DNA from: SHZI01 sp040080965
GTDB lineage: Bacteria > Pseudomonadota > Gammaproteobacteria > Steroidobacterales > GCA-2729495
Length of the DNA: 64,000 bases
Direction of reading: 5' to 3'
NCBI GenBank assembly: GCA_040080965.1
Contig: JBEBHH010000005.1
Location: 62,001 to 126,000 of the forward strand
Part shown: positions 1 through 7,667 of the stretch, piece by piece
Layout of the letters: each line of letters starts with the position of its first letter
Position numbering within the stretch: the first letter of the stretch is position 1
Notes under the pieces: model-generated
Database searches by the model: none
What the model was told of the DNA's origin: nothing
What the model saw: the letters and a program-made list of their open reading frames with translations, nothing else
Made by a program: the position numbers and the translations under genes

Positions 1-680
1 ACTGGGTCTCCGATCCGGACGGCAGCTACTACCTGCTGGGCTCCGCCGTCGGCCCCCACCCCTATCCCCTGCTCGTGCGCGAACTGCAGTCCGTGATCGG
101 CAAGGAGGCCCGCGCCCAGTTCATCGAGCGCACCGGCGGCCTGCCTGACGCGGCCTTCGCCTGCGTGGGCGGCGGTTCCAACGCCATCGGCCTGTTCCAC
201 CCGCTGGCCGGCGACGCGTCCATCGAACTCATCGGCGTGGAGGCCGGCGGCCGCAGCGCGAAGCTCGGCGACAACGCCGCCACACTGGCCACCGGCCGGC
301 CCGGCGTCCTCCACGGCACCTACTCCATGCTGTTGCAGGATGACGAAGGCCAGGTCCAGGAGACCCACTCCATCTCCGCGGGCCTCGACTACCCGGGCGT
401 CGGCCCCGAGCACGCGCTGCTGCGGGCCATCGGCCGCGTGACCTACACCAGCGCCACCGACGACGAGGCGCTGGATGCCCTGCGGGAGTGCTGCTCGTCG
501 GAGGGCATACTGCCGGCCATCGAGTCATCCCACGCCTTCGCGGGCGCCCGGACGTGGGCGGCAAAGAATCCCGGCAAGACGCTGCTGATCGGCCTGTCGG
601 GCCGCGGCGACAAGGATATGCCCACCCTGTCCCAGGTGTTCGGCGGCGCGAAGAAGATCCTCGCGGAGGCCGCCGGATGA
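1..680 (+). CDS. trpB: Tryptophan synthase beta subunit, C-terminal part (5' end outside window)
   Basis: TrpB makes tryptophan from serine and indole with PLP, in the cytosolic alpha2beta2 complex. Only the last 226 or so residues are here; the reading frame is open from base 3 and has no start in the window. The PLP-phosphate loop GGGSNAIG, the HSISAGLDYPGVGPEH segment and the C-terminal GLSGRGDKD motif identify it clearly. Its TGA stop overlaps the ATG of trpA, so the two are translationally coupled, as is usual for this pair. Confidence 0.97.
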   Translation, partial: WVSDPDGSYYLLGSAVGPHPYPLLVRELQSVIGKEARAQFIERTGGLPDAAFACVGGGSNAIGLFHPLAGDASIELIGVEAGGRSAKLGDNAATLATGRPGVLHGTYSMLLQDDEGQVQETHSISAGLDYPGVGPEHALLRAIGRVTYTSATDDEALDALRECCSSEGILPAIESSHAFAGARTWAAKNPGKTLLIGLSGRGDKDMPTLSQVFGGAKKILAEAAG

Positions 681-1459
681 GCGCCTTGAAGCCCCACGAG
701 CGCATCACCGCCGCGATCCGCGCCACGACGGCCAGTGGCCGCACGGCGCTCGTGCCCTACATCACCGCCGGCTACCCGCAGAAGGACCGCTTCATTGCCA
801 CGCTCAGGGCCATCGCCAGGGAGGCCGACGTGGTGGAGGTCGGCGTGCCTTTCAGCGACCCGATGGCTGACGGCGTCACCATCCAGCGCGCGAGCCACGC
901 GGCGATCGCCTCCGGGGTGAGCCTGCGCTGGATCCTGAAGGAGCTTGCCACCGCTGCACCCTTCGAGGCGCCCATCGTGCTCATGAGCTACCTGAACCCG
1001 CTGCTGAACCTGGGCTATCGGGAACTGGCCGCCGCCTGCGGGCCCGCCGGCGTGTGCGGCTTCATCGTGCCCGACCTGCCCATCGAGGAGAGCGCTGACT
1101 TCACCGCGGCGCTGGACGCCGAGGGCCTCGCGCTCATCCAGCTGGTGACGCCGGCCACGCCGCCGGAGCGCCTGGCGATGCTGTGCGCTGCAAGCCGCGG
1201 GTTTGTCTACGCCGTAACCGTCGCCGGCATCACCGGCGGCGCGAAGGAATTGCCGCCGGAAGTCCCCGCCTACCTGCAGCGTGTTCGCGCGCTGACGAAG
1301 CTGCCGGTGTGTGCGGGCTTCGGCGTACGCCGCGCGGAACAGGTGCGCAACCTTGCACCCCACACGGACGGCGTCATCGTGGGCTCGGCGCTGGTGGAGC
1401 AGCTGGAAGCGGGCAACGACCCCGTGACGTTCCTCCGGGCATTGCGCCCGTCCCCGTAG
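677..1459 (+). CDS. trpA: Tryptophan synthase alpha subunit
   Basis: TrpA cleaves indole-3-glycerol phosphate to indole and glyceraldehyde-3-phosphate and channels indole to TrpB. The 260-residue product has the family length. The catalytic Glu54 and Asp65 lie in VEVGVPFSDPMADG, and GVCGFIVPDLP and the phosphate-binding GFGVRRAEQV region are present. The start at 677 overlaps the trpB stop by 3 bases; a longer open frame upstream encodes nothing TrpA-like. The TAG stop lies inside a 25-base REP-like element. No accD or folC follows; the next gene is a convergent membrane protein. Confidence 0.97.
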   Translation: MSALKPHERITAAIRATTASGRTALVPYITAGYPQKDRFIATLRAIAREADVVEVGVPFSDPMADGVTIQRASHAAIASGVSLRWILKELATAAPFEAPIVLMSYLNPLLNLGYRELAAACGPAGVCGFIVPDLPIEESADFTAALDAEGLALIQLVTPATPPERLAMLCAASRGFVYAVTVAGITGGAKELPPEVPAYLQRVRALTKLPVCAGFGVRRAEQVRNLAPHTDGVIVGSALVEQLEAGNDPVTFLRALRPSP

Positions 1460-1480
1460 GAGCGCCTTCAGGCGCGACCC
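1456..1480. repeat. REP-like palindrome, GTAGGAGCGCC family, copy 1
   Basis: The element reads GTAGGAGCGCCTTCAGGCGC followed by GACCC. It forms a short GCGCCT/AGGCGC hairpin. It contains the TAG stop of trpA and extends into the 3' end of the convergent membrane-protein gene. Near-identical copies occur at 17874, 23487 and 61204/61234. Similar sequences are known as REP elements in pseudomonads and xanthomonads; placing this copy in that family is inference. Confidence 0.8.
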
Positions 1481-2148
1481 CACACCACGGCGAGCCACAA
1501 CGCCCAGACCAGCACCGTGAACAGGTAGACGGGAATATAGGCGACGGCCATCAGCAGTCCCGCCGCCCCCGACAGGAACCCGAACAGCACGAACGCCCGG
1601 GGCAACGTGCCCGTCTTCAGGCCCAGCCAGGACAGCTGCACCGCGAACCAGCCGAGCCCGATCTGCGCCAGGCCGTTGACCCAGATCCGCACGACCGTGG
1701 CGGTCATGTAGGCCGACGCCTGGAGTTCCGGGTTCGCGTCGCCGAGCAGGAACAGCGTCTGCCGGCCGATGACGTGGGAAATGCCGGTGAGCAGGAAGCC
1801 CACGGCAGCAAGACCGGCCGCCGCCAGGGCAACCTGCGCCGCGGCCGGCCGCAGGTCCCGGTAACGGGCGTGCACACCGAGCCCCAGGACCACCAGGGCG
1901 AAGCCCGTGGCCACGTGGCCCAGGCCCGACAGCAGCCAGGGTACTGCCCGGCTGGCGTTCATCAGTTTCCCGAGATCCGCGTAGTCGGCGTAGGAACCGA
2001 AGCCGAGATAGCGCGGTTCGATCCAGGCGCCGTTGAGGTTGTGCATCGCAAACGCGATGGACACCGCGACGGCGGCGTAACGGACATTGCGGATCAGGGT
2101 TTGCAGGGCACACCTCCCGGTGAGGTAGTCTGACTCGAGTCCCGACAC
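1468..2148 (-). CDS. Polytopic inner-membrane protein of unknown function
   Basis: The product of up to 226 residues has about six hydrophobic spans, at roughly 24-40, 70-90, 100-125, 145-165, 165-185 and 190-220. I see no catalytic motif and do not recognise the family. The start is uncertain: the ATG at 2148 lies only 14 bases from the divergent lipoprotein start at 2163, leaving no room for promoters. A GGGAGG lies just upstream of a possible CTG start near residue 14, so initiation could be further in. The 3' end overlaps the REP-like element after trpA. Confidence 0.7.
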   Translation of the reverse strand: MSGLESDYLTGRCALQTLIRNVRYAAVAVSIAFAMHNLNGAWIEPRYLGFGSYADYADLGKLMNASRAVPWLLSGLGHVATGFALVVLGLGVHARYRDLRPAAAQVALAAAGLAAVGFLLTGISHVIGRQTLFLLGDANPELQASAYMTATVVRIWVNGLAQIGLGWFAVQLSWLGLKTGTLPRAFVLFGFLSGAAGLLMAVAYIPVYLFTVLVWALWLAVVWGRA

Positions 2149-2162
2149 AGAAAGGCAAGGTC

Positions 2163-2507
2163 ATGCAGAAATTAATTCTCGCCGCGGCACTCGCCGCCAC
2201 GATCGCGCTCACCGCCTGCACCCAGGAGCAGCAGAACAAGTTCGGCCGCGGCGTCCAGAACTGGACGGGCACGGACGGGGTACTGGACATCTATACCGGC
2301 GAGAAGCTCGCCATGCGCTTCATCGAGATCGACAAGATGAGCACCGGCATCGGCACCTCGGACGACGAGGCCCGGTCATTCCGCTACGGCTACGGGGTGG
2401 TGGACGAGAACTTCAACTGGGTGAAGGACGCTGGCGAGACGAAGGTGTATTTCGAGGTCAGCGACTACTCGACCAGCTACGTCTTTTACGAGAACTACAA
2501 GGACTGA
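2163..2507 (+). CDS. Small predicted lipoprotein
   Basis: A 114-residue product with a short signal peptide ending in the lipobox LTAC, so Cys19 should be lipidated. The mature part is hydrophilic, with several acidic and aromatic residues (GIGTSDDEAR, VKVYFEVSDYSTSYVFYENY type sequence). It is preceded by an AAGGCAAGG ribosome-binding region. I do not recognise the family. It may be an inner- or outer-membrane lipoprotein; an Asp at +2 would favour the inner membrane, but the residue after Cys is Thr, so outer-membrane sorting is possible. Confidence 0.75.
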   Translation: MQKLILAAALAATIALTACTQEQQNKFGRGVQNWTGTDGVLDIYTGEKLAMRFIEIDKMSTGIGTSDDEARSFRYGYGVVDENFNWVKDAGETKVYFEVSDYSTSYVFYENYKD

Positions 2508-2537
2508 CTATACTTGCCACTGTATAGACAGTAGTTA

Positions 2538-4166
2538 CTAAGAAGGCTTTGTAAACCATAGAGTTACCAGACCCGCTACCCCGGCTGCCCAACCCACCCA
2601 GCTGGGGGGCGTGTCCAGTCCCAGCCAGACCGCCGCGCTGACCAGCAGGGCCGCGCCGGCCGTGGCCCCGTGCCGGGCCCGGGCGCCTGCGCCGGGCCCT
2701 TCATCCGGCACGGGAGTTCCGGCCGGAACCTTGTCGTCCAGGGCGTCGTCCACCAGCTTCCGGGCCACCAGGGGCAGCTTCTCCAGGGCGTAGCGCAGGT
2801 CCGGCCACTCCCGGCGCAGGCGCCGGAGGGTGGCCCTGGGCCCCGTCTGCTCGATCATCCAGGCCTTCAGCACGGGCTTGCCGGTCTGCCAGATGTCCAG
2901 CTCCGGGTAGAGCACCCGGCCCAGGCCCTCGATCTGCACCAGGGTCTTCTGCAGCAGGATCAGCTGGGGCTGCACTTCCATGTCGAAGCGGCGGGCCACG
3001 GAGATCAGCTGGAGCAGCACCTGGCCGAAGGAGATCTCCTTCAGCGGCTTGCTGAAGATGGGCTCGCACACCGTGCGCACCGCCGACTCGAGCTCGTCCA
3101 CCCGGGTGCCCGCCGGCACCCAGCCGGAGTCCACGTGCAGCTTGGCAACCCGGTAGTAGTCCCGGTCGAAGAAGGCGAGGAAGTTCTCCGCCAGGTAGCG
3201 GCTGTCCCGCTCGTCGAGGGAACCGACGATGCCGAAGTCCACGGCGCAGTAGCGCGGGTTGTCCGGGTTGCTGGCGTCCACGAAGATGTTGCCCGGGTGC
3301 ATGTCCGCGTGAAAGAAGTTGTCGCGGAAGACCTGGGTGAAGAAGATCTCCACGCCGTTCGCTGCCAGCTTCGGGATGTTCACCGCCGCGTCCCGGAGCG
3401 CGGTCATGTCGTCGATGGGGATGCCGCGGATGCGCTCCATCACCATGACGCCCGTGCGGCAGTAGTCGAAGTAGACCTTCGGCACGTAGATCAGCGGCGA
3501 GCCCTGCCAGTTGCGCCGGAGCTGGGTGGCGTTGGCCGCCTCCCGCAGCAGGTCGAGCTCGTTCAGGATCGTCTTCTCGTACTCCCGGACCACTTCCACG
3601 GGCCGCAGGCGGCGTGCGTCGGGCCACCAGCGCCAGGCCAGCCGCGCCAAGGTGTACATGACTTCCAGGTCCTGCTGGATGAGCTGCCGGACCCGGGGCC
3701 GGAGCACCTTCACCACGACATCCTCGCCGGAATGCAGCCGGGCCGCATGCACCTGCGCGATGGACGCTGCGGCGAGCGCTTCCTTGTCGAAGCTGGCGAA
3801 CACCGTCTCGGCGGGCGCGCCGTAGCTTCGTTCCACCTCGGCAAGGGCCTGCTCGGCCGGGAACGGCGGCACCTCGTCCTGCAGCTTCGCCAGCTCCTGG
3901 CCGATGTCCGGCGCGAGAAGGTCCTGGCGCGTCGACAGGGACTGGCCGAACTTGACGAAGATCGGGCCCAGGTCCTCCAGCGCCTGGCGGATCCGGACGC
4001 CGCGGGGTGCGTCGGAGCGGCGCTGGCCCCAGGTGGCGGGGTTCAGGTGGAAGAGCAGCCGGGCAGGGCCCAGCAGTTCGGTTTCGGCGAGCAGCTGGTC
4101 GATGCCATGACGGACCAGCACGCGCTGGATCGCGAGCAGGCGAACGAGGAGCTGCAGGCGGTTCAT
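2538..4166 (-). CDS. ubiB: Ubiquinone biosynthesis atypical kinase/ATPase UbiB
   Basis: UbiB is an ABC1/ADCK-family ATPase of aerobic ubiquinone synthesis, thought to help extract lipid intermediates from the membrane. The 542-residue product shows the KxGQ motif (KFGQSLSTRQDLL), the catalytic-loop HADMHPGN, the metal-binding DFGIVG, and two C-terminal membrane spans from about residue 490. I start it at the ATG at 4166 (MNRLQLLVRLL). An upstream in-frame ATG at 4214 would add 16 residues coded entirely by the palindrome between ubiJ and ubiB, so I reject it. It is the last gene of the ubiE-ubiJ-ubiB run. Confidence 0.95.
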   Translation of the reverse strand: MNRLQLLVRLLAIQRVLVRHGIDQLLAETELLGPARLLFHLNPATWGQRRSDAPRGVRIRQALEDLGPIFVKFGQSLSTRQDLLAPDIGQELAKLQDEVPPFPAEQALAEVERSYGAPAETVFASFDKEALAAASIAQVHAARLHSGEDVVVKVLRPRVRQLIQQDLEVMYTLARLAWRWWPDARRLRPVEVVREYEKTILNELDLLREAANATQLRRNWQGSPLIYVPKVYFDYCRTGVMVMERIRGIPIDDMTALRDAAVNIPKLAANGVEIFFTQVFRDNFFHADMHPGNIFVDASNPDNPRYCAVDFGIVGSLDERDSRYLAENFLAFFDRDYYRVAKLHVDSGWVPAGTRVDELESAVRTVCEPIFSKPLKEISFGQVLLQLISVARRFDMEVQPQLILLQKTLVQIEGLGRVLYPELDIWQTGKPVLKAWMIEQTGPRATLRRLRREWPDLRYALEKLPLVARKLVDDALDDKVPAGTPVPDEGPGAGARARHGATAGAALLVSAAVWLGLDTPPSWVGWAAGVAGLVTLWFTKPS

Positions 4167-4172
4167 GCTGGG

Positions 4173-4223
4173 AATGGGGACATGCCTGATTTTGGCAACG
4201 CCAAAATCAGGCATGTCCCCATT
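4173..4223. repeat. Perfect 24-bp hairpin, GGGGACA family, copy 1 (ubiJ/ubiB junction)
   Basis: The left arm 4173-4196 (AATGGGGACATGCCTGATTT then TGGC) pairs perfectly with the right arm 4200-4223, leaving a 3-base loop. The right arm contains the TGA stop of ubiJ and codes its last residues. Related palindromes with the same GGGGACA ends lie at 10702 and 17271. The position between two co-directional genes suggests an mRNA-processing or attenuating hairpin, but the recurrence suggests a mobile REP-like element. Confidence 0.85.
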
Positions 4224-4827
4224 TTCCTTTCAGGCGGGCGAGGCGTGCCTCGGCGCGTTCCACATCGTTAGCCACCCGGTCCACGTCCCGGTAGAACTCC
4301 TCGACCTCGGTCCGGGTCGGCAGTGTGCGGCGCTCCTCGGTGAGGTACTCACCGAGACTGCGGGACAGGGACCCTGCCGTGCGGGCACCCCAGTCCGCGA
4401 AGCCCCGGGCAAGGTTGCCGAGCTGGTGGGCAACCGGGTCGCCGACAAGCTTCGACAGTTCTTCTTCCAGGTCCGGCCGGGCCATGTGGAGCAGGTCCCG
4501 GAACTGGTTGGCGATGTCGGTGTCGCCGGTGATCCGGACTTCGCCCTCGCGGATCAGCGCCTGCGGATCGCCGCCGAGCAGGCGGACCATGGCGAGTGGC
4601 GAACCCGCCAGCGTGGCCGCCGCGGGCGCCTCGCCGGGCGGCGTGACCTGCACCTGGCCGTCCCGTGCGGACAGGCGAAGGGCGAGTGGCGTGCCGTCGA
4701 GGCGCACATCCAGGGTCTTGCCATCCAGTGCGGCGGCCATGGCCTGGGCCGTGGAGGACAGGCCGATCCCGCGGTTGACCAGCAGCTCGAGGGGCCGGAA
4801 GGCGGCGGCGGAGAAGGGCAGGTCCAC
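4207..4827 (-). CDS. ubiJ: Ubiquinone biosynthesis accessory factor UbiJ (SCP2 domain)
   Basis: UbiJ is the lipid-binding SCP2-fold scaffold of the cytosolic Ubi complex and works with UbiK. The 206-residue product has the expected layout: an N-terminal SCP2-like domain (about residues 15-115, with LDGKTLDVRLDG and LAGSPLAMVRLLGG) and a C-terminal helical part (GNLARGFADWGART; DVDRVANDVERAEARLARLKG). It lies between ubiE and ubiB, as in E. coli. The last few codons and the TGA stop come from the palindrome at 4173-4223, so the native C-terminus has probably been replaced or trimmed. Confidence 0.92.
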   Translation of the reverse strand: MDLPFSAAAFRPLELLVNRGIGLSSTAQAMAAALDGKTLDVRLDGTPLALRLSARDGQVQVTPPGEAPAAATLAGSPLAMVRLLGGDPQALIREGEVRITGDTDIANQFRDLLHMARPDLEEELSKLVGDPVAHQLGNLARGFADWGARTAGSLSRSLGEYLTEERRTLPTRTEVEEFYRDVDRVANDVERAEARLARLKGKWGHA

Positions 4828-4834
4828 GGGAATG

Positions 4835-5575
4835 TCAGTACCGGAAGCCGACGTGGAGCGCCACGATGCCGCCGGTCAGGTTGTGGTACCGCACGTCTTC
4901 GAAGCCTGCGCCTTCCATCAGGCCCCGCAGCGTCTCCTGGTCCGGGTGCACCCGGATCGACTCGGCCAGGTAGCGGTAGCTGGCGGCGTCGTGGGCGACC
5001 ACCTCGCCGAGCCAGGGCAGGATGCGGAAGGAATACAGATCGTAGAACGGCTCGATCAGCTTCACGGCCGGTTTCGAGAACTCAAGCACCAGCAGCCGGC
5101 CGCCGGGCTTCAGCACGCGGGCCATCTCCCGGAGCGCCGCCGGCTTGTCGGTGCAGTTGCGCAGCCCGAAGCCGATCGTCACGCAGTGAAAGCTCCGGTC
5201 GGCGAAGGGCAGGTGCTCGGCATTGGCCTGCAGCGTGCGCACGTTGCCGAAGAGTCCCGCGTCCACCAACCGGCCGCGGCCGACGTCCAGCATTTCCCGA
5301 TTGATGTCGGTGTGGCACACCAGTCCGGAGGCCCCCACCTGGCGCGCCATGCCGGCGGACAGGTCGCCGGTGCCGCCGGCCACGTCGAGGGCCAGGTCGT
5401 CGGGGCGCAGCGCCGTCCGTCCCAGGGCAAAGCGCTTCCAAAGCCGGTGCAGCCCGCCCGACATCAGGTCGTTCATCAGGTCGTAGTTGGCGGCCACCGA
5501 ATCGAAGACGGCGCGAACCCGCCCGGCCTTCTCGGCGGCGGGCACGGTCTCGAAGCCAAAGTGGGTCTGTTCCAT
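4835..5575 (-). CDS. ubiE: Demethylmenaquinone/2-polyprenyl-6-methoxy-benzoquinol C-methyltransferase UbiE
   Basis: UbiE is the SAM-dependent C-methyltransferase shared by ubiquinone and menaquinone synthesis. The 246-residue product has motif I LDVAGGTGDLS, the family signatures YDLMNDLMSGGLHRLWKR and FGLRNCTDK, and a C-terminal NLTGGIVALHVGFRY. The start at 5575 (MEQTHFGFETV) matches the family N-terminus; the open frame runs further upstream without homology. It heads a compact run with ubiJ 7 bases downstream, then ubiB. Confidence 0.96.
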   Translation of the reverse strand: MEQTHFGFETVPAAEKAGRVRAVFDSVAANYDLMNDLMSGGLHRLWKRFALGRTALRPDDLALDVAGGTGDLSAGMARQVGASGLVCHTDINREMLDVGRGRLVDAGLFGNVRTLQANAEHLPFADRSFHCVTIGFGLRNCTDKPAALREMARVLKPGGRLLVLEFSKPAVKLIEPFYDLYSFRILPWLGEVVAHDAASYRYLAESIRVHPDQETLRGLMEGAGFEDVRYHNLTGGIVALHVGFRY

Positions 5576-5598
5576 GGGGCGACTGTTCTCAGGGCCGT

Positions 5599-6375
5599 TT
5601 ATCCTAACTGACGGACCCGCTCGAACAGGCACACCGCGGCGGCCGCGGCGATATTGAGCGACTCCGTCTGGCCGGGCATCGGGATCGCGACCACGCAGTC
5701 GACCGCATCCAGCACCGCCCGGGACAGTCCCGCGCCCTCGTTGCCGAAGATCAGGCCAATGTGGCCCGTCAGGTCTGTCGCGAAGACCGACTGGCGGGCC
5801 GCGAGGTGGGTGGCTATCAGGCGGCCGGGAAATGCCGCGGCGAATCCACCCAGGTCCACTCCGGCGAAACACTCCAGGTGGAAGTGCGCCCCCATCCCGG
5901 CGCGCAGGACCTTCGGTGACCACAGGTCGGCGCACTGGGCCGACAGGTAGACCTGCCGGATGCCGGCGGCCGCCGTCGAGCGCAGGATGGAGCCCAGGTT
6001 GCCGGGATCCTGGACGTCTTCCAGGAGGACGCAGGGTTCCGGATCGCCGGGCGGTGGCCGACGGTCCGGAAGGGGTATGACCGCGAGCACGCCGGTGGGC
6101 GTCTGCACGGGCGCCAGCCGGCGGAACAGCGCGTCGCCGAGTTCGGTGCAGGGAACCTGGGGAAGCGCCGCCAGCAGGGCGGCGACTTCGGGCCGGCCCT
6201 TGCCACTGGTGCTCACGAGCAGCTGGCGGGGCGGGCCGATCCGTTGCCGGTAGCTGTCGATGAGGTGCAGGCCGTCGATGAGGGCCAGGCCTGCCTGGCG
6301 GCGGTCCCGGCCCGACTCGGCCAGGGCCAGGTACTCCCGGAAACGGGGGTTCTCGCTGGACGTGATGACAGTCAT
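5599..6375 (-). CDS. TrmH/SpoU-family RNA 2'-O-methyltransferase
   Basis: SPOUT-class enzyme that methylates a ribose 2'-OH in rRNA or tRNA. The 258-residue product has an N-terminal substrate-binding domain (about 1-95) and the three SpoU motifs: 1, EDVQDPGNLGSILRSTAAAG; 2, LIFGNEGAGLS; 3, IPMPGQTESLNIAAAAAVCLFE in shortened form. Size and motifs fit the RlmB/TsnR-like branch acting on 23S rRNA, but the exact target cannot be read. The gene is 23 bases upstream of ubiE and may be co-transcribed with it. Confidence 0.9.
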   Translation of the reverse strand: MTVITSSENPRFREYLALAESGRDRRQAGLALIDGLHLIDSYRQRIGPPRQLLVSTSGKGRPEVAALLAALPQVPCTELGDALFRRLAPVQTPTGVLAVIPLPDRRPPPGDPEPCVLLEDVQDPGNLGSILRSTAAAGIRQVYLSAQCADLWSPKVLRAGMGAHFHLECFAGVDLGGFAAAFPGRLIATHLAARQSVFATDLTGHIGLIFGNEGAGLSRAVLDAVDCVVAIPMPGQTESLNIAAAAAVCLFERVRQLG

Positions 6376-6491
6376 GAAGGGCCGGCAGCCGGTCCGTGCG
6401 GTCAGGGTGGGGCACTGTACCGCGCCCGGCGGGGCAAGCCACCCGCCGCCGGGCCTGTTGCGTTACACTTGAAGGCTATTTGTCGATAAGA

Positions 6492-7667
6492 ATGACGCGA
6501 ATCATGCGAAAGAAGCGCTCCGTGCTCCTACCCCCCTCCCTGGTCCTGCTGGCGCTGGCCAGCCTGCTCGCCGGTTGCGGCGGGGCCCCCGACGTCCCCG
6601 CCCCGACGCCGAGCCTGGTAGTAACGACGGTCAGTCCGGTGCGCCAGCAGATGGAGCGCACCATCGCCGTTTCGGGCTCGGTGGCCGCCTGGCAGGAGAT
6701 GTACCTGGGCGTCGAGCTCACCGGGATCCGCGTGGCCGAGGTGCTGGTGGAGGTGGGTGACACCGTCCGGGCCAGCCAGCCGCTGTTGCGGCTCGACACC
6801 CGCACGCTCGAAGTGCAGGCCCGGCAGGCCGACGCCAGCGTGGCCCAGGCGCGGGCCAGCCTCGAACTGGCAAAGGCCAACTCCGATCGCGGCGCGACGC
6901 TGGTGAAGGAAGGGCTGATCTCGTCCAGCAACGCCGACGAGCTGCGCGCCACCCTGGCCAGTGCCGAAGCCCAGCTGGCCACCGCCGAGGCAGACCGGGA
7001 AGCAGCCCGGCTGCGGCTCGGCTACGCCACGCTGCGGGCGCCCGACGCGGGCGTGATCTCCGCGCGGACCGTGCAGCCCGGACAGATCGTGTCCTCGGGC
7101 ACCGACCTGCTCCGGCTGATCCGCCAGGGACGGCTCGAGTGGCGCGCCGAGCTGACCGAGAGTGACCTGACGAAGGTGAAGACCGGCACGACTGTCGAGC
7201 TGGCCAGCCCCGGCGGCGAGCGCATCGTGGGCACGGTGCGCACCGTCTCACCCTCCGTCGACCCGGAAACCCGCACGGGAATGCTCTACGCGGACCTGCC
7301 CGCGCCCGGTGACCTGCGGGCCGGCATGTTCGCCCAGGGCAAGATCCTGCTGGGTTCTGCGACTGCCACCGTGCTTCCCGGGGAGTCGGTGATCTTTCGC
7401 GACGGCTATCCCTACGTGTTCGTGGCTCGCCGCGGCGCCGACGGCGGTGCCACGTTCAACGTGGAGCAGCGGCGAATCACTGTCGGCGGCCAGCGCGGCG
7501 AGTTCACCGAGGTGCAGAGCGGACTGCAGCCCGACGAGCACGTCGTGGTGCGGGGCGCCGGCTTCCTGAGCGATGGCGACCTGGTGCGGGAGGTGGCTCC
7601 GAAGCCTGCCCTGGCGCAGGCCCCCAGGGAGGCCGCCGGAGCCGCGCCGGAGGACAAGACCCCGTGA
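6492..7667 (+). CDS. RND efflux periplasmic adaptor (membrane fusion protein), lipoprotein
   Basis: HlyD/AcrA-family adaptor linking an RND pump to an outer-membrane channel. The 391-residue product has a lipoprotein signal with lipobox LLAGC and a lipoyl/biotinyl-like half (VGDTVRASQPLLRLD). A coiled-coil hairpin rich in Ala/Gln follows (about 95-170), then the second lipoyl half (LRAPDAGVISARTVQPGQIV) and beta-barrel and membrane-proximal domains. Start at 6492 or at the ATG at 6504; both precede the same signal. The stop overlaps the GTG of the pump gene. No outer-membrane channel gene is nearby. Confidence 0.92.
   Translation: MTRIMRKKRSVLLPPSLVLLALASLLAGCGGAPDVPAPTPSLVVTTVSPVRQQMERTIAVSGSVAAWQEMYLGVELTGIRVAEVLVEVGDTVRASQPLLRLDTRTLEVQARQADASVAQARASLELAKANSDRGATLVKEGLISSSNADELRATLASAEAQLATAEADREAARLRLGYATLRAPDAGVISARTVQPGQIVSSGTDLLRLIRQGRLEWRAELTESDLTKVKTGTTVELASPGGERIVGTVRTVSPSVDPETRTGMLYADLPAPGDLRAGMFAQGKILLGSATATVLPGESVIFRDGYPYVFVARRGADGGATFNVEQRRITVGGQRGEFTEVQSGLQPDEHVVVRGAGFLSDGDLVREVAPKPALAQAPREAAGAAPEDKTP

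Noticed and set aside
443..2290. Open frame of 615 residues opposite trpB and trpA
   Set aside because: It is antisense to two well-supported genes, Arg/Gly-rich and without any recognisable domain; a GC-rich shadow.
4167..4214. N-terminal 16-residue extension of UbiB
   Set aside because: It is coded by the palindrome, not homologous, and the ATG at 4166 gives the family N-terminus.
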